Shown here: positions 11,801 to 21,593 of the stretch, one piece after another | Layout of the letters: each line of letters begins with the position of its first letter | Numbering within the stretch: the stretch's first letter is position 1 | DNA from: Bromus sterilis | Lineage: Eukaryota > Streptophyta > Magnoliopsida > Poales > Poaceae | Assembly: GCA_950022295.1 (NCBI GenBank) | Contig: OX465595.1 | Location: 218,453,770 to 218,517,769 of the forward strand | DNA: 64,000 nucleotides | Direction of reading: 5' to 3' | Position numbers and translations under genes: made by a program | The notes under the pieces: generated by a model | Databases searched by the model: none | The model's input: only the letters and a program-made list of their open reading frames with translations | What the model was told of the DNA's origin: nothing

Positions 11801-12653
11801 TCTCAACACTAGTACTCGTGCATTTTGTAACCTGCTAGACCAGAAACAAAAGGTCATCACCGAAGATGTCCTTGGAAGAACACCTGGTCAGGTCCTCGGG
11901 TCCAGTATACCGCCACATGGGGTGCACCCGATGCTGAAGTGGGTGGATGCGCCTCCTCACGAACACAGAGATAAGTTGGCCACCAGTTAATGCCTTCTTC
12001 AAAACAAAAAGTTTATGCACCAACGGTTCCACAGCAAATATCTCACCTGCAGATAGAGAATGTGCCCATGATGACCGCTTAGCCACTCGCGCAACCGAAT
12101 TGAAAGGAGCAAGACCAAATTGCTGACCGTCAATGTGTTGGTCCTTCAGATAAAACCAGCCCTTCCGCCATGTATAGACAGAATCCAGCTTCTCCAGATC
12201 AAAATAGAAATTTTTATCCTTATTGGAAATGCCCACGCTCCTAATGGCGTACTCAAAGTTCGTCCTCTTCACATTGAAGAGGCGTTTCTAGAGCCCCCAA
12301 TGGGGATAGATCCCTAAGAATCCCTCACAGAGCGTGATGAAGCAGGCAATATGCAGTATACCGTTAGGGGTCAAGTCATGCATCTACAATTGATATGCAA
12401 AGAGCAATCCCTGGACGAAAGGATGAACTGGAAGTGCAAACCCACGAGGGAAGAAGCTTTGGAAGCATACCCGTTCGTCGGGGTGAGGCACGGGCACCTC
12501 TTCATCTCCAGGAATCCGAGCAGCACCATCTGCCACACCGCCATCTTCCACCAGCGCATCTAGATCTGCAGCTCCAAAAGTAGACCGCTCCCATCTACCA
12601 TACATCCTTGTTGACTCCTACGCTGCACTTCGAGGACGCTTGGACATGGATCT
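8856..12653 (-). pseudogene. Antisense multi-exon ORF with 'putative gypsy type transposon' (PF04195-like) domain
   Basis: Reading leftwards, ATG 12653 (MSKRPRS) opens a frame to about 11840 with three in-frame stops. It has the blocks FALPVHPFVQGLL, LTPNGILHIACFITLCEGF, FDLEKLDSVYTWRKGWFYL, LISVFVRRRIHPLQHR and MWRYTGPEDLTRCSSKD. These match the domain Pfam calls putative gypsy type transposon, as I remember it. Further coding blocks with plausible splice sites follow: about 11693-11400, 11276-10995 (Ser/Thr-rich, then MIPEGYFLERRSLPIEDKAK), about 10712-10350 (coiled coil), 10272-9853, 9672-9400 and 9197-8856. Antisense genes of this kind are known downstream of pol in large plant gypsy families. 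Their role is unknown. The stops make this copy a pseudogene. Exon edges are approximate. Confidence 0.7.
10763..10975. repeat. Two tandem copies of a ~109-bp unit in an intron of the antisense gene
   Basis: Both copies contain CAAGTCTAAGACT, TGCTCGCAGCCTCGGGGGCT and ACTCCCATMGGGAGC. They lie between coding blocks of the antisense gene, near 10712 and 10995. The motif CTCGGGGGCT is shared with the 67-bp array. Confidence 0.8.
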
Positions 12654-14084
12654 CGCCGCACAGCCGCACAGAGTAGAGAGGAAAAAAGCAAAGAGTAGAG
12701 GAAGCAGAGGAAGAAGAACAAGCGGAGGAAGGCAAGGGCTGGGTAAAACTTAAATCCACCCAGCCCCCAGTATTTAACCAAAAGCCGTGGAACATCCAGC
12801 CACCGTTGATCTCAGAACCCCGCAGACGTGGCGCGATCCTACGATACTCGTGCAACATGGAAAACCCAACCGGCGCAGTAACCATGCCGCCCACCCCGCG
12901 CGAAAAACGAGGACCATAATCACACAGTGCAAAATTTTCGGGCAACATTGTGTCACATCATGTCCATTCACAAGGTATGGCCACCAAACTTGTCAGGCAG
13001 CCCGGCAATGTCACATCTCGACAAGGTGTGCTGAGTACACTTCATTGCTATCTGTCAGCGGTCTGTTTCTAAAACTTTTGACCATATTTCAAAAAATTTA
13101 CTCCCATCGGGAGCACCTTGCCTTTGCTAAAAACAGAGCAAGGTCAAAACCTCGAGGACGCGGGTGGTTATTCCCCCCTATCAACAATAATCGCTACATC
13201 TACAGAGTTCGGGTGCTCCCTCACCCAGAAGGCAAAGATGTGCTCGAGTGACCACTCGCACCAACAATAATCGCTACATCTGCAGAGTTCGGGTGCTCCC
13301 TCTCCCAGAAGGCAATGATGTGCTCAAGTGATCACTCGCACTAACAAAAAGCGATACCTCTACAGAGTTCGGGTGCTCCCTCACCCTGAAGATAACGAAG
13401 CATTCGAGTGGCTACTAGCAAGACTCGACTAATACCCAGGTGGGCATTCTGCATCTCTTATCGACTCGCAAGACTCGGCGACTATCCGAGTGGGTGCATC
13501 TCTTATCGACTCCTCGCCTGACCTCGCAAAAGCTCTGCGGGTGACTACTAATAGTCCGCTTGATCTATTTATTCCAAGTGGGTGCATCTCTAATTAGGCT
13601 CCGCGCCTCTATAAAAAATGATGCCTGGGCGGCGACACACTGTACCCCAGATGCCGCGTAAGCTTAGCGCGTAGGTAAGACCCCGCTGCGCAGTCGGCCG
13701 GGCTGGGACTTGCCACAGCGCGACTTCACTCCCGATGTTTTCCATGCGCTTGCATGAAGAAAGATGAGCCGATAACGGACGCGTTAAGGCTTTTTGCTGA
13801 GATTGGCGACATTGATCCTGTAAGGCCTGCAACGGCATGGACTTTGCTAGACACCGGTCGTTTACAAGTTCGTGTATTTTCCACTGAGGTATTTGCCACT
13901 AGCGCAATTCACCAAGGCTTGACCAGTCGACTACCTTGGGCCCTTTCAGCTTATCATCCCTCGAATAAATATTTTTATGGCTAACAGCCAACGACTCGCA
14001 GCCATGCTGCACATGTGAAGGCAAGCGATGACGGATTCGAGTCCCTGCGTGACTCTTCGAGCCCCCCAAGCACTCGGGGTCTGC
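12654..14084. other. Non-coding 3' internal region of the gypsy-type element
   Basis: This lies between the start of the antisense gene and the 3' LTR. A TTAAATAC motif on the minus strand near 12775 could be the antisense promoter. Short tandem repeats occupy 13182-13430, and GTGGGTGCATCTCT motifs recur at about 13490-13595. No coding similarity is seen. Confidence 0.6.
13182..13430. repeat. Three tandem copies of an 80-bp unit
   Basis: Copies start near 13182, 13262 and 13342. They share CAACAATAATCGCTACATCT (third copy diverged), ACAGAGTTCGGGTGCTCCCT and the ending GAGTGACCACTCGCAC. Confidence 0.9.
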
Positions 14085-14532
14085 TGACGAGGGGGTGACC
14101 CCACGACTCCTGCGTGTGAGGATACCTGGTGCATATGAAGAAAGAAGGCCCGCCGGAAGCCTCGATAGGCCCACGACTGGCCCACTCAAGGCACCGCCGT
14201 AGGAGTCCGCGACCAACATGGAAGTGAAGGCTTGGCGTCCAAGGCAAAGCTAGAATAGGCAATCGTCCCTGTAACCTGAGTCGGACTCCTCGGGACCCAG
14301 CCTAGTATATAAAGGCTGGGAGGGGTGACGGCTCAGGACATCCAATCTTCAACCAACACCTCCGGTCTTGGCGAACTCGCCTCGACCGCCACTGTAATCA
14401 CCCCCCGCATAATACAATAGAGCAGGAAGTATTGACTCCTGTTAGCCGACGAGTATCGCCAACCTTCACATCCTCTCTACCATCTAACCCAGGGTCCCTG
14501 ACCATGGGATTTGACGAGGTCAATCCTCGTCA
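14085..14532 (+). repeat. 3' LTR
   Basis: The 448-bp LTR starts TGACGAGG and ends CCTCGTCA, with its TATA box at 14306. It is followed at once by the target duplication GTGAC. Confidence 0.9.
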
Positions 14533-14537
14533 GTGAC

Positions 14538-15962
14538 TTCGGTAAAGGAATAGTTGCAGGAACTGAAAGATAACTTTTTAGGGGGTTTCGATATAAGCAA
14601 CAAAAAGGTAAAAGCGAGCAAAGTAAAAGGTACTGAGGAGTAACAAGTGTCCCAATCCATTCGAGAAAATGAGAGGCCTAGCAGCTAAACTTATAAAGGC
14701 TAAAGCGTTCTTGAGGACACACGGGACAAATAGTCACGTGCTTTCGCCATATTCTGTATCGGTACTATGTGTTGTGTTGATAAGTGTTGAGTGGGTGGAT
14801 CTATTCTAGTACACCCTCTAGACTAACATAAGTGCACTCTTATGATTAAACACCTTGCAAGCATCCGCAAATACAAGATAGTAATTAAGGCAAAAGCATA
14901 ACCATAGCAATACGATCAATGATCCAATGTTCCATTGTGCAAAAGCGTGCGAACTGGGGTTTAGGTTTCTGTCACTCCGGCAACCCACCGTAAGCATTCT
15001 TTATACACAATGCATCCCCCTAGGTCCTTAATAAGGCGAAGTGTTGAGTGTTCGACTCACACAACAACACTAGGAAAATAACAACACAACTTAAATATCA
15101 AACAACACATATTACTTCAACATCATATGACTACTAGTAACTAGACTTCTCCCATGTCCTCAAGAACTAAAGTGACTACTCACAAGACATAAAAGAGATC
15201 ATGATCAGTGGGGATAAATAGATGATAAACAATCTATACACAATGATATTTCTCCAACAAAACTCAATAGCATTCATCACACGGTAGTAATCAACACCGG
15301 TAGAGTAGAGAGTATAGATAGTACGGATTACAACACAAGTTGAACTTGTGAGGTGAGATTGGATGAAGGTGAAGATGGTGCTAATGTTGGGGATGATGTT
15401 GATGATGATCTCGATGATGCCTGTGACGATGGTGATGACGATGGCGATGATCTCCCCTTCCCGGAGGTGTTCTCCCAGGAGGAATCTGCCTGCCGGAGAT
15501 GTCTTTTCTCCTCTGTTGGTTTCCGCCACGGAGCGGCGGAGGAACTCGCGAAAACTCTCTTCTTTTAGAGTTTTTGGACGACGAGGGATAAATAGGCCAA
15601 AGGGGGGAGCCTGGGGTGGCCCTAGGGGTCCAGGCGGCCACCCGGCGCGGCCAGGGGTGGGGCCGCGCTAGGGGGGGCGCCTGGGCTCCTAGTGGCCCCC
15701 CTCTAGTCTCTGTTTTGCGTGTCCCCATCATTCTTGTGGAAAATACTCTCCGTCGAATTTCAGGTAATTTGGAGGTCTTCTCCTTCGGCAACTCAGCGTC
15801 CACTTTTTACCGTTGAATCATGCGTCTGCTGCTTCGGCATCGGAAAGTTGCATATTGTGTAAATTAAGCCAAAACAACATAAGAATAGCATCATATCATG
15901 AAATATATCAATGAATAAGAAAGAATTACTATATAAAATAGTGGTGCATTTTGGACATATCA
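14538..15962 (-). repeat. 3' LTR of the antisense gypsy-type element (main part)
   Basis: This is the part of the LTR lying right of the nested element; the other 92 bp lie at 3870-3961. It includes a TATA-like GATAAATAGG (minus-strand CCTATTTATC) near 15588-15597 and a GATGAT-rich stretch at 15381-15440. It also has a GC-rich block (15600-15680) shared with the LTR at 50042-51689. It ends with CA before the polypurine tract. Confidence 0.7.
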
Positions 15963-16909
15963 ACTCCCCCAATCTTAGACCTCGCTTGTCCCCAAGCGAA
16001 TAATGACCTCGGTAGACATCTCCACTAGTTTAGAGAGTGAAGTGTCGATAAACAGAATACGGACAAGAAGCATCAAGGTTTCTTCATCAAACTCAAGCAT
16101 CCTCAACAGCAACCTCAACTAATAAGGCCCTTATGAGAAAGTAGTAACAATTATAGTCAAAAGTAGGGCTGAGAAAACTCATCAAATTATGGCAAACATA
16201 TCCTTGGTTAAAGGACAACTAATAACTTTTACTTTTGCTCTTTATATTTTTTATGAAACAATTTGAAGATTTTGAAAGAACATGTTATTAGTCATGAAGT
16301 GCAAATGCTAACACAAAGGAAGATGTTTTCTTGGCAAAAGCTTTCGCAAACAACTTACTTATCAAAAGAAAATGTCAACAATGATGTGGCATGGCAAAAC
16401 TTAATACAGCATTATATGAATGAATCCTCATCGACATCAAGTGTATGTTCTCTTTAAGGAAAGATGTTATGGCTAGATTCATAATAATGGAATACGGAAG
16501 CGTAGCATTGCTTGATCAAATATGGCATTTCATTCACAAACACTATGATAGGGCCATAGCCTGAAAATTGCATCACATTCAAATTTTGTATTTGAAGAGG
16601 GGATTGCAATTGGCATAATGAAAGATTGTTTCGGAGAACATGGAATATAGTACCTCAAGACAGGAACTCTCAACCTTGATATGATCAAGTGATTTCAAGT
16701 GATCAAAATATTGAGTAAACCTTCAACTTCATGAAACTGAGTAGGAGCTTTGAAGACTTCCTGATAATTTTGAATGCAGAGGGCATTTTCTGAATGGGGG
16801 CTTTGAGATCAATATGGTTATGTCTGACATAATTAGAATAGTAACTGAATGAAAGCTTATTCACAAATATATGTATCAAACATATTTGAGTGGGAGCATA
16901 ATCACGATC

Positions 16910-16911
<2 letters not shown>
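15963..16911 (-). other. Internal 3' region of gypsy-type element, non-coding
   Basis: The sequence begins with the complement of a polypurine tract (ACTCCCCCAATC) and is otherwise AT-rich without protein similarity. It is cut by the (TA)n tract at 16912. Short open frames here look random. Confidence 0.5.

Positions 16912-16958
<47 letters not shown>
16912..16958. repeat. (TA)n microsatellite, 47 bp
   Basis: Pure TA run that separates the gypsy-type interior from the first Micron-like segment. Confidence 0.95.
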
Positions 16959-16959
<1 letters not shown>

Positions 16960-18895
16960 GTTTATTCTGCTAATATTAGCAGAATAACTATTCTGCTAAC
17001 ACTTACGCACTACATCGGACGCTAATGAGAACTGCACTGCTGATTTAAAAGCGATGCAGCTCAGGTAAATCAGAACCGCATGCAGTATTTTGGCTCTAAC
17101 GTTTTAACCGTTATCATAATTGAGCGTACGATACATCGTTGGATTTGTATGGAAAGTGAGCATATTTTTTATGTTGAACACTTCTTCTAATTCATCACGG
17201 ATTAAGAGCAGTTTTGAAAACGGTGCGGTGGCCCACTTTCACAGCGGAAGTTTTTTTGCGATTTCTCTTAAACCGTTTGCCGGAACGATGTGTATGATAC
17301 ACCGTTGGATCGTATGGAGTACGAGAACAATTCATATAATGAACACTTTTCAAGATTCTTTGCGGTTTTAAAGTAATTTCAAAAACCGGGTTCTGCCCTC
17401 ATGTGGGCAGCGGGGCATTCTAACGTAAATTCTTTTGATCCGTTCGTCCGATCGATGCAATTGACACACCATTGGATAGATATCGTCGAGGCGCTCCATT
17501 TGTATGTGGAACACATCCTATAATTCCTTGCGGTTTAAGAGCAACATTGATTTTAGTAAATCGCGGAACTCTGTTTATTCGCATACCCGGAATCGATGAA
17601 GTGAACTGCATCGGACGGGCAACCGCACTGCATTATCGGTAAACAGAAACGCATGTATTTTTTCACGAAACTGGAATCGACCAAGTGAACTGCATTCGAC
17701 GGGCACCGGTTGCATTGATCGCCCGAGAGAACTGCATGCATTTTTTATTTTTATCGATGAAATCGTTGCAGTTCGCTACGGACAAAGTGAACCGCGGCGT
17801 AAACCGAAGTGAGCTGCATGATTTTTTATCTTTCAACCAACTCACGCGAAATGAACTGCATCATCTGTCTTTTTTGTACATTTTTTAACAACGAATCTGG
17901 TTTTGTACAAAACGTAGATGAACTGAACCGCACATATACACAGTACATTATCTTTCAAAAAAAATTATGGTTTATTTATCGAACAAAAAAATCCCTTTTC
18001 ATTTGTCTTCTATTGCAACCAAACAATCAACCGAACTACAAAAGACAACGGAGATTGAACCGAACTGCAATTGATTCTCTCCAAGAAAAACACAAAATAT
18101 TACTTTGATGAAGAAAGTACAGAGAAGCACCATAGAGCATCGAGCAATCAAAAAATCACATCCATGTGTACTACTCCAGCATCACGGCCACGCCAAGGCC
18201 CCTCACATGGGACTGCAATCCACGGGCAAGCGATCTGCTAATGATGTCACCATCTTCATCGTTGACGCTGGGCTGCAACAATGGTGTCGTAGTTCATACA
18301 GCAGGGTCAGGGGGAAGGGAGTTGCGCTGTTCCATCTGGCACCTAGGGGACCTCAACCCGCTGACCATCGGGCGCCGCCATGGACCGGCGGCTGGCGCAT
18401 CATGGAGGGGCTGGTGGCGGCGCGCGACGGGGAAGGAGCCTCGGACTACCGCTGATTCTGCGGATGGCGGATCGGCCTCTTCGCCACCGGCGGAGGGAGG
18501 GGGTAGAGCGCGATGGGAGGGAGGGGCGGGGTGTCGTGCGACTCGAGGGAGGTTGGGGTCGCCGCATCGCGCACTCTAGATCTGGCCGCCGGTTGGCGCC
18601 GCCACATCCCCACTCCAGATCTGGGCGCCGATGGGCAGCGGTGGTTGGGGTGGGGCGTGGTGGCGGTGGTGGTGGGCGGCGGTGGGCGTGGTGTGGGCGT
18701 CGGTGGGCGGTTTGGGGCATGGGGGAGATATGCGTGAGGGGTGGGGGAGGAGCGAGAAAGGTGGGGATGGGGCTGGCTGGCAGGTTTTTATCTGTGCGGT
18801 GCGGTTCCGTGGGTTAGATTTTTACCGGTGTTAGCAGAATAAGAAAATTTTAGGAGAATAAGGTTTTAAGGGGATGTTACCAGAATAGACCCATC
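16959..18895 (-). mobile_element. Micron-like (TA)n-bounded element, copy 1
   Basis: Both ends abut TA repeats. On the minus strand it begins GGGTCTATTCTGGTAACA near 18891 and ends in a perfect 26-nt palindrome at 16961-16986 (core TTCTGCTAATATTAGCAGAA), a few bases before the TA tract. The half next to its start (18180-18830) is GC-rich and gene-like but matches nothing I know. The tail (17000-17950) contains several degenerate copies of a module with ACACCRTTGGAT and tracts rich in GAACTGCAT. 17435-17690 is homologous in reverse to 33750-34065. The rice Micron elements are known to sit in (TA)n microsatellites; this is placed with them by analogy only. Confidence 0.6.
18180..18830 (-). other. 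GC-rich gene-like block in Micron-like copy 1
   Basis: GC content jumps compared with the flanks. Minus-strand frames such as 18400-18720 are Pro/Arg/Ala-rich and do not resemble a known domain. The block may be a captured 5' exon or CpG-rich promoter. The low-complexity translation is not good evidence for a protein. Confidence 0.35.
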
Positions 18896-18930
18896 ATATA
18901 TATATATATGTATATATAATAATAATAATA
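18896..18930. repeat. TA/ATA-rich microsatellite at the left viral border
   Basis: Alternating TA (one G at 18910) passes into ATAATAATA. It lies exactly between the end of Micron-like copy 1 and viral leader sequence. Confidence 0.9.
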
Positions 18931-19265
18931 AACAAATAAATAAAATCAACAGGCATGCTTCCAAGTGCATTCACATGCATGCAAGCCATGAGCACCATGG
19001 AAGGAGCACGTGAAGGCCGCAATACTCCCGAAGAGAATCTCCAAGGCACAATTATGAAGCGCAAGGAAATATGAAAAGGAAGATATGGATATCTTCGTTT
19101 ATGGCCAAGACATGAGGGTGGCACCAAAATGTTGTCCATCATGCTCCCATACCAGCTCAGTGGCCTATAAAGACTAGAAATCCTATGTACTAGGAGCATG
19201 ATGGCCAAGAATAAAATAAAGAGGAGGCTTCCCCCATAAGCTATCGCGAAGGCTCCTCTCACGAC

Positions 19266-19273
19266 TATAAAAG
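19266..19273 (+). promoter_or_regulatory. TATA box of the viral pregenomic RNA promoter (left copy)
   Basis: TATAAAAG in the context CGACTATAAAAGGAGACC predicts transcription starting at about 19295-19300. It is repeated at 27442-27449 in the right copy. Confidence 0.7.
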
Positions 19274-19317
19274 GAGACCCTGGACTCAGAAGCAAGACAC
19301 GGAAAAACACTCAGAGT

Positions 19318-19344
19318 ATGAGCACCAGAGCTGAGAAGAGCTAG
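19318..19344 (+). CDS. Short leader ORF (sORF1-like, 8 codons)
   Basis: The first ATG after the presumed cap site opens an 8-codon ORF (MSTRAEKS, stop TAG at 19342). In rice tungro bacilliform virus a very short first leader ORF in front of a large stem enables ribosome shunting. Position and size fit that role here, but I could not establish the leader structure. Confidence 0.45.
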   Translation: MSTRAEKS

Positions 19345-20093
19345 CCAAGAGCACTCCTTTCGTAGTAGTAGCACCACTTCCTCTCTTGTAAGATAGCCAC
19401 CATAATATCAACATTGTAAGATCTCCACCGAAGCTAATATTAAGGTAATTCCCTAGTTTGTGTAATCCCTTCGGGGCCTCCCGAAAGGGAAAACCATATG
19501 TAAATTATGTTGTGGAAATGATGTAGTTTCTTGTCTCACTTGGTCTTTTTATTTATGAATTTATGGGACGAATTCTTATGCTAAGGATCCTATAGGAGAA
19601 ACCTCTGCCGGTAGTTCTCTGTTTAGCCTAGTGTGGCGTTTGAATGAGAACCCTGTGGCCGTAGAGAAGTGTTCCCTTCGGGTGGAAATGCCTGGGAAGA
19701 CGATAGGAATTTACCCCATAAATTTGCATATAAAACCATCAAGTGAACGTAATTAGCTACATCTGAAACAACATAATGAAAAATATGGTGAGTACCGAGT
19801 AGGACTTTACACATACGCGTACACAGTCGTTCGTATTGTTGGCCTCGCCAGCCTTAATAAGATCCTGCATTATATCATAATTATCGCGCAAATATTAGCA
19901 AAAAATTAAATATTAGTGGGAATAGTAAAATACTATTTCAAATAGTGCATTGAATAGTGTACCCAATAGTGAATAGTAAAAACACTATTGAAGATAAAAA
20001 GCATACACACACATACTCCACCGTGCACACCTAACCCATATTAGTGTAATCCATATTAGTAAAATAAAAAAATTAATAATTTATCTATATTGT

Positions 20094-20110
20094 TGGTATC
20101 AGGTCCAGTG
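20094..20110 (+). other. Initiator tRNA-Met primer-binding site of the virus
   Basis: TGGTATCAGGTCCAGTG matches the start of the canonical TGGTATCAGAGC primer site. It lies between the leader repeat and ORF1, marking the conventional origin of the circular genome map. The right-hand repeat stops 26 bp before the equivalent position. Confidence 0.8.
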
Positions 20111-20117
20111 TTTAACC

Positions 20118-20603
20118 ATTGAAAGATTAAAATATTTAAACTTAGAAGTTAGCACAGGTAGAATTATAAATACTAAGGAAAATATTAATATAAGGTGCAG
20201 AATAAATCCCTCTGAAGAACATATCTGGCATACTTCTCAAAGTCAGCTAAATATAATCGTCGATCTCATATATAACTTTTTTATATCGTGGGGAAAGAGG
20301 CAAGATCAACTAGATCAAAAATTTGATAGTTTATTCAAAGAATACCAAAAACTCATAGAAAGGTATTCGGCGTTGAATAATAAAATTGATCTAGCTTTGC
20401 ATAAGCTAGAGGAAGCAAAAGCGAAACAAAATATTGTCTGTAAGAATAACGACTATATTAAAGAAGAAGTTTTATCCATTGGAAAAAATATAGTCCACCA
20501 TCCAAGTAAGAGTAAAGAATTGTGGCCAACGATCGAAATAAAACAAGATATTTCAGATATCAAAAACTTGGCGTTAGAAATAAAAGGTTTAATCCTTTCA
20601 TAA
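20118..20603 (+). CDS. Viral ORF1 (tungrovirus P1-like), no AUG, probable AUU start
   Basis: A frame open from upstream of the primer site runs to TAA at 20601-20603. I see no ATG in that frame from the primer site to 20373. An ATT codon at 20118 (context ACCATTG) lies eight bases after the primer site and would give about 161 residues. Rice tungro bacilliform virus ORF1 is known to start at AUU, so I chose this start by analogy. The C-terminal half looks helical and coiled-coil-like (QLDQKFDSLFKEYQKLIERY). P1-type proteins are of uncertain function. ORF2 follows after 4 nt. No internal stop is present. Confidence 0.65.
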   Translation: MERLKYLNLEVSTGRIINTKENINIRCRINPSEEHIWHTSQSQLNIIVDLIYNFFISWGKRQDQLDQKFDSLFKEYQKLIERYSALNNKIDLALHKLEEAKAKQNIVCKNNDYIKEEVLSIGKNIVHHPSKSKELWPTIEIKQDISDIKNLALEIKGLILS

Positions 20604-20607
20604 TTGT

Positions 20608-20892
20608 ATGTCCGAATATAATCAAGCTCTAAAAGAAGTAACCAAATATTTATCTCCTCCTATCGGTTTCTCTGATCACGAATCGCCAAAAGAAGACCCC
20701 AAAGTAATAATAAGACAAAATAATACTATTCTCCAATTATTAATCCAGGTTTTGGATAAACTAAACAGTACACGAAGCAACAAAGATATTGTGCTAGCAT
20801 CATCAGGAATAGTAGCCACATCAAGGAATATTAACTCAGAAAAATGGACGTATCTAACAGCCTCTTTAGAAGAGACAGAAACCTCCAATTAG
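20608..20892 (+). CDS. Viral ORF2 (P2/P12-like virion-associated protein)
   Basis: An intact 94-codon frame starts at ATG 20608, four bases after the ORF1 stop, and overlaps the ORF3 start by 49 nt. Size and place match the small ORF2 of tungroviruses and badnaviruses, whose product associates with virions and nucleic acid. A short amphipathic segment (NNTILQLLIQVLDKLNS) could form a coiled coil. I recognise it by synteny and length rather than by residue matches. Confidence 0.65.
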   Translation: MSEYNQALKEVTKYLSPPIGFSDHESPKEDPKVIIRQNNTILQLLIQVLDKLNSTRSNKDIVLASSGIVATSRNINSEKWTYLTASLEETETSN

Positions 20893-21593
20893 TAAGGCAA
20901 GACTCGAGACCGCTGGCCATAAAGCATAGACTATCATGCAAGGCTGATGATATTGAAAGTTTAGAAGAAGTTGTCGATATACAAAGAGACCTAGAAAGAT
21001 ATCAAAAGGATACTTTAAGAAAAATAAAGCCACAACAGGTTTATCATATGGGTATGTTTGAAAGTAAGAGTGGTTTATACAGAATATCCAGAGAAGTTGA
21101 ACTGAGTGTGTTAACACACCCAGTAGATTTAAGAATTGTAAGCAAAAATATTGAAAATGATCTTAAATATTGTGGTTATAAATACATTCATCAAGGTATG
21201 TATATCATAGGTATAAAGGGCATGGCAAGAAAGAAATTAGGAGCTAAAGTATTAATAACACTACTGGATAGAAGATGGGATTCAGTAGATAAAGCAGCAT
21301 TAGGCTTTATGGAAGGTGATATGAATAAAAATAGATTAATAACATACATAGCCCCAGACCTAATGATGCCTGTAAAAGAATTTATTGAAAAAATGAGTTT
21401 TGGTTTTCAAACCAAAGGATATGAAGATTATAAAGGTACAAATTTGTTGGTAAGCATAGAATTTATAGGAAGACTCACTAATAGAAGCAATTCTAGATAT
21501 AGAGTTAATGTAAATGGTGTAATTCATAGCATGCAGTCTAAAGGTATACAATTTATGAATCCTCTTAAAATTGGTTCCGAAGAAAGAGCATGA
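20844..21593 (+). pseudogene. Viral ORF3 part 1: movement protein domain
   Basis: From ATG 20844 the frame encodes a caulimovirid 30K-type movement protein. Characteristic segments include LSVLTHPVDLRIV, HQGMYIIGIKGMARKKLGA, TLLDRRWDS and RVNVNGVIHSMQSKGIQF. Such proteins form tubules through plasmodesmata for cell-to-cell spread. An in-frame TGA at 21591-21593 ends it, and the same frame stays open and coding-like beyond, so the stop is a decay mutation. The start overlaps ORF2. Confidence 0.85.

Larger units (their letters stand above)
3962..14532 (+). mobile_element. Complete non-autonomous gypsy-type LTR retrotransposon (gag-pro plus antisense gene)
   Basis: Two LTRs (3962-4415 and 14085-14532) bound a 9.7-kb interior, and a perfect 5-bp target duplication GTGAC lies at 3957-3961 and 14533-14537. 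LTR ends are TGACGAGG and CCTCRTCA. The interior holds a primer-binding site, plus-strand gag and protease (4702-7660), a 67-bp tandem array (7862-8720) and a minus-strand multi-exon gene (8856-12653). Further short tandem repeats lie upstream of the 3' LTR. No RT, RNase H or integrase is found, so it must have moved with enzymes from a partner element. Premature stops show that the gag of this copy is now dead. Confidence 0.9.
3870..16911 (-). mobile_element. Antisense gypsy-type LTR element, partial, split by insertion
   Basis: An LTR runs from 3870 (TGATGACTC) to 3961 and resumes at 14538-15962, ending in GGACATATCA. On the minus strand this gives an LTR of about 1.5 kb starting TGATATGTCC. 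Immediately right of it, 15963-15981 is a polypurine tract when read on the minus strand, so this is the 3' LTR and the internal region lies to the right. The interior (15963-16911) has no clear coding sequence and is cut at a (TA)n tract at 16912. No second LTR is in the window. The LTR resembles a diverged relative of the one at 50042-51689. Confidence 0.7.
19008..20068 (+). repeat. Left copy of the viral promoter/leader repeat
   Basis: This matches 27184-28244 base for base at a constant offset of 8,176, apart from about twelve substitutions seen by eye. It contains the promoter, presumed transcription start and most of the pregenomic RNA leader. The left copy has about 90 extra bases upstream (18919-19007) that the right copy lacks. 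Confidence 0.95.

Noticed and set aside
15353..15671. Asp-rich frame at the gypsy-type LTR
   Set aside because: It is a GATGAT-rich repeat inside an LTR and does not continue as a gene.
20676..21117. Minus-strand frames opposite viral ORF2 and ORF3
   Set aside because: All caulimovirid genes lie on one strand; these are shadows of the plus-strand frames.
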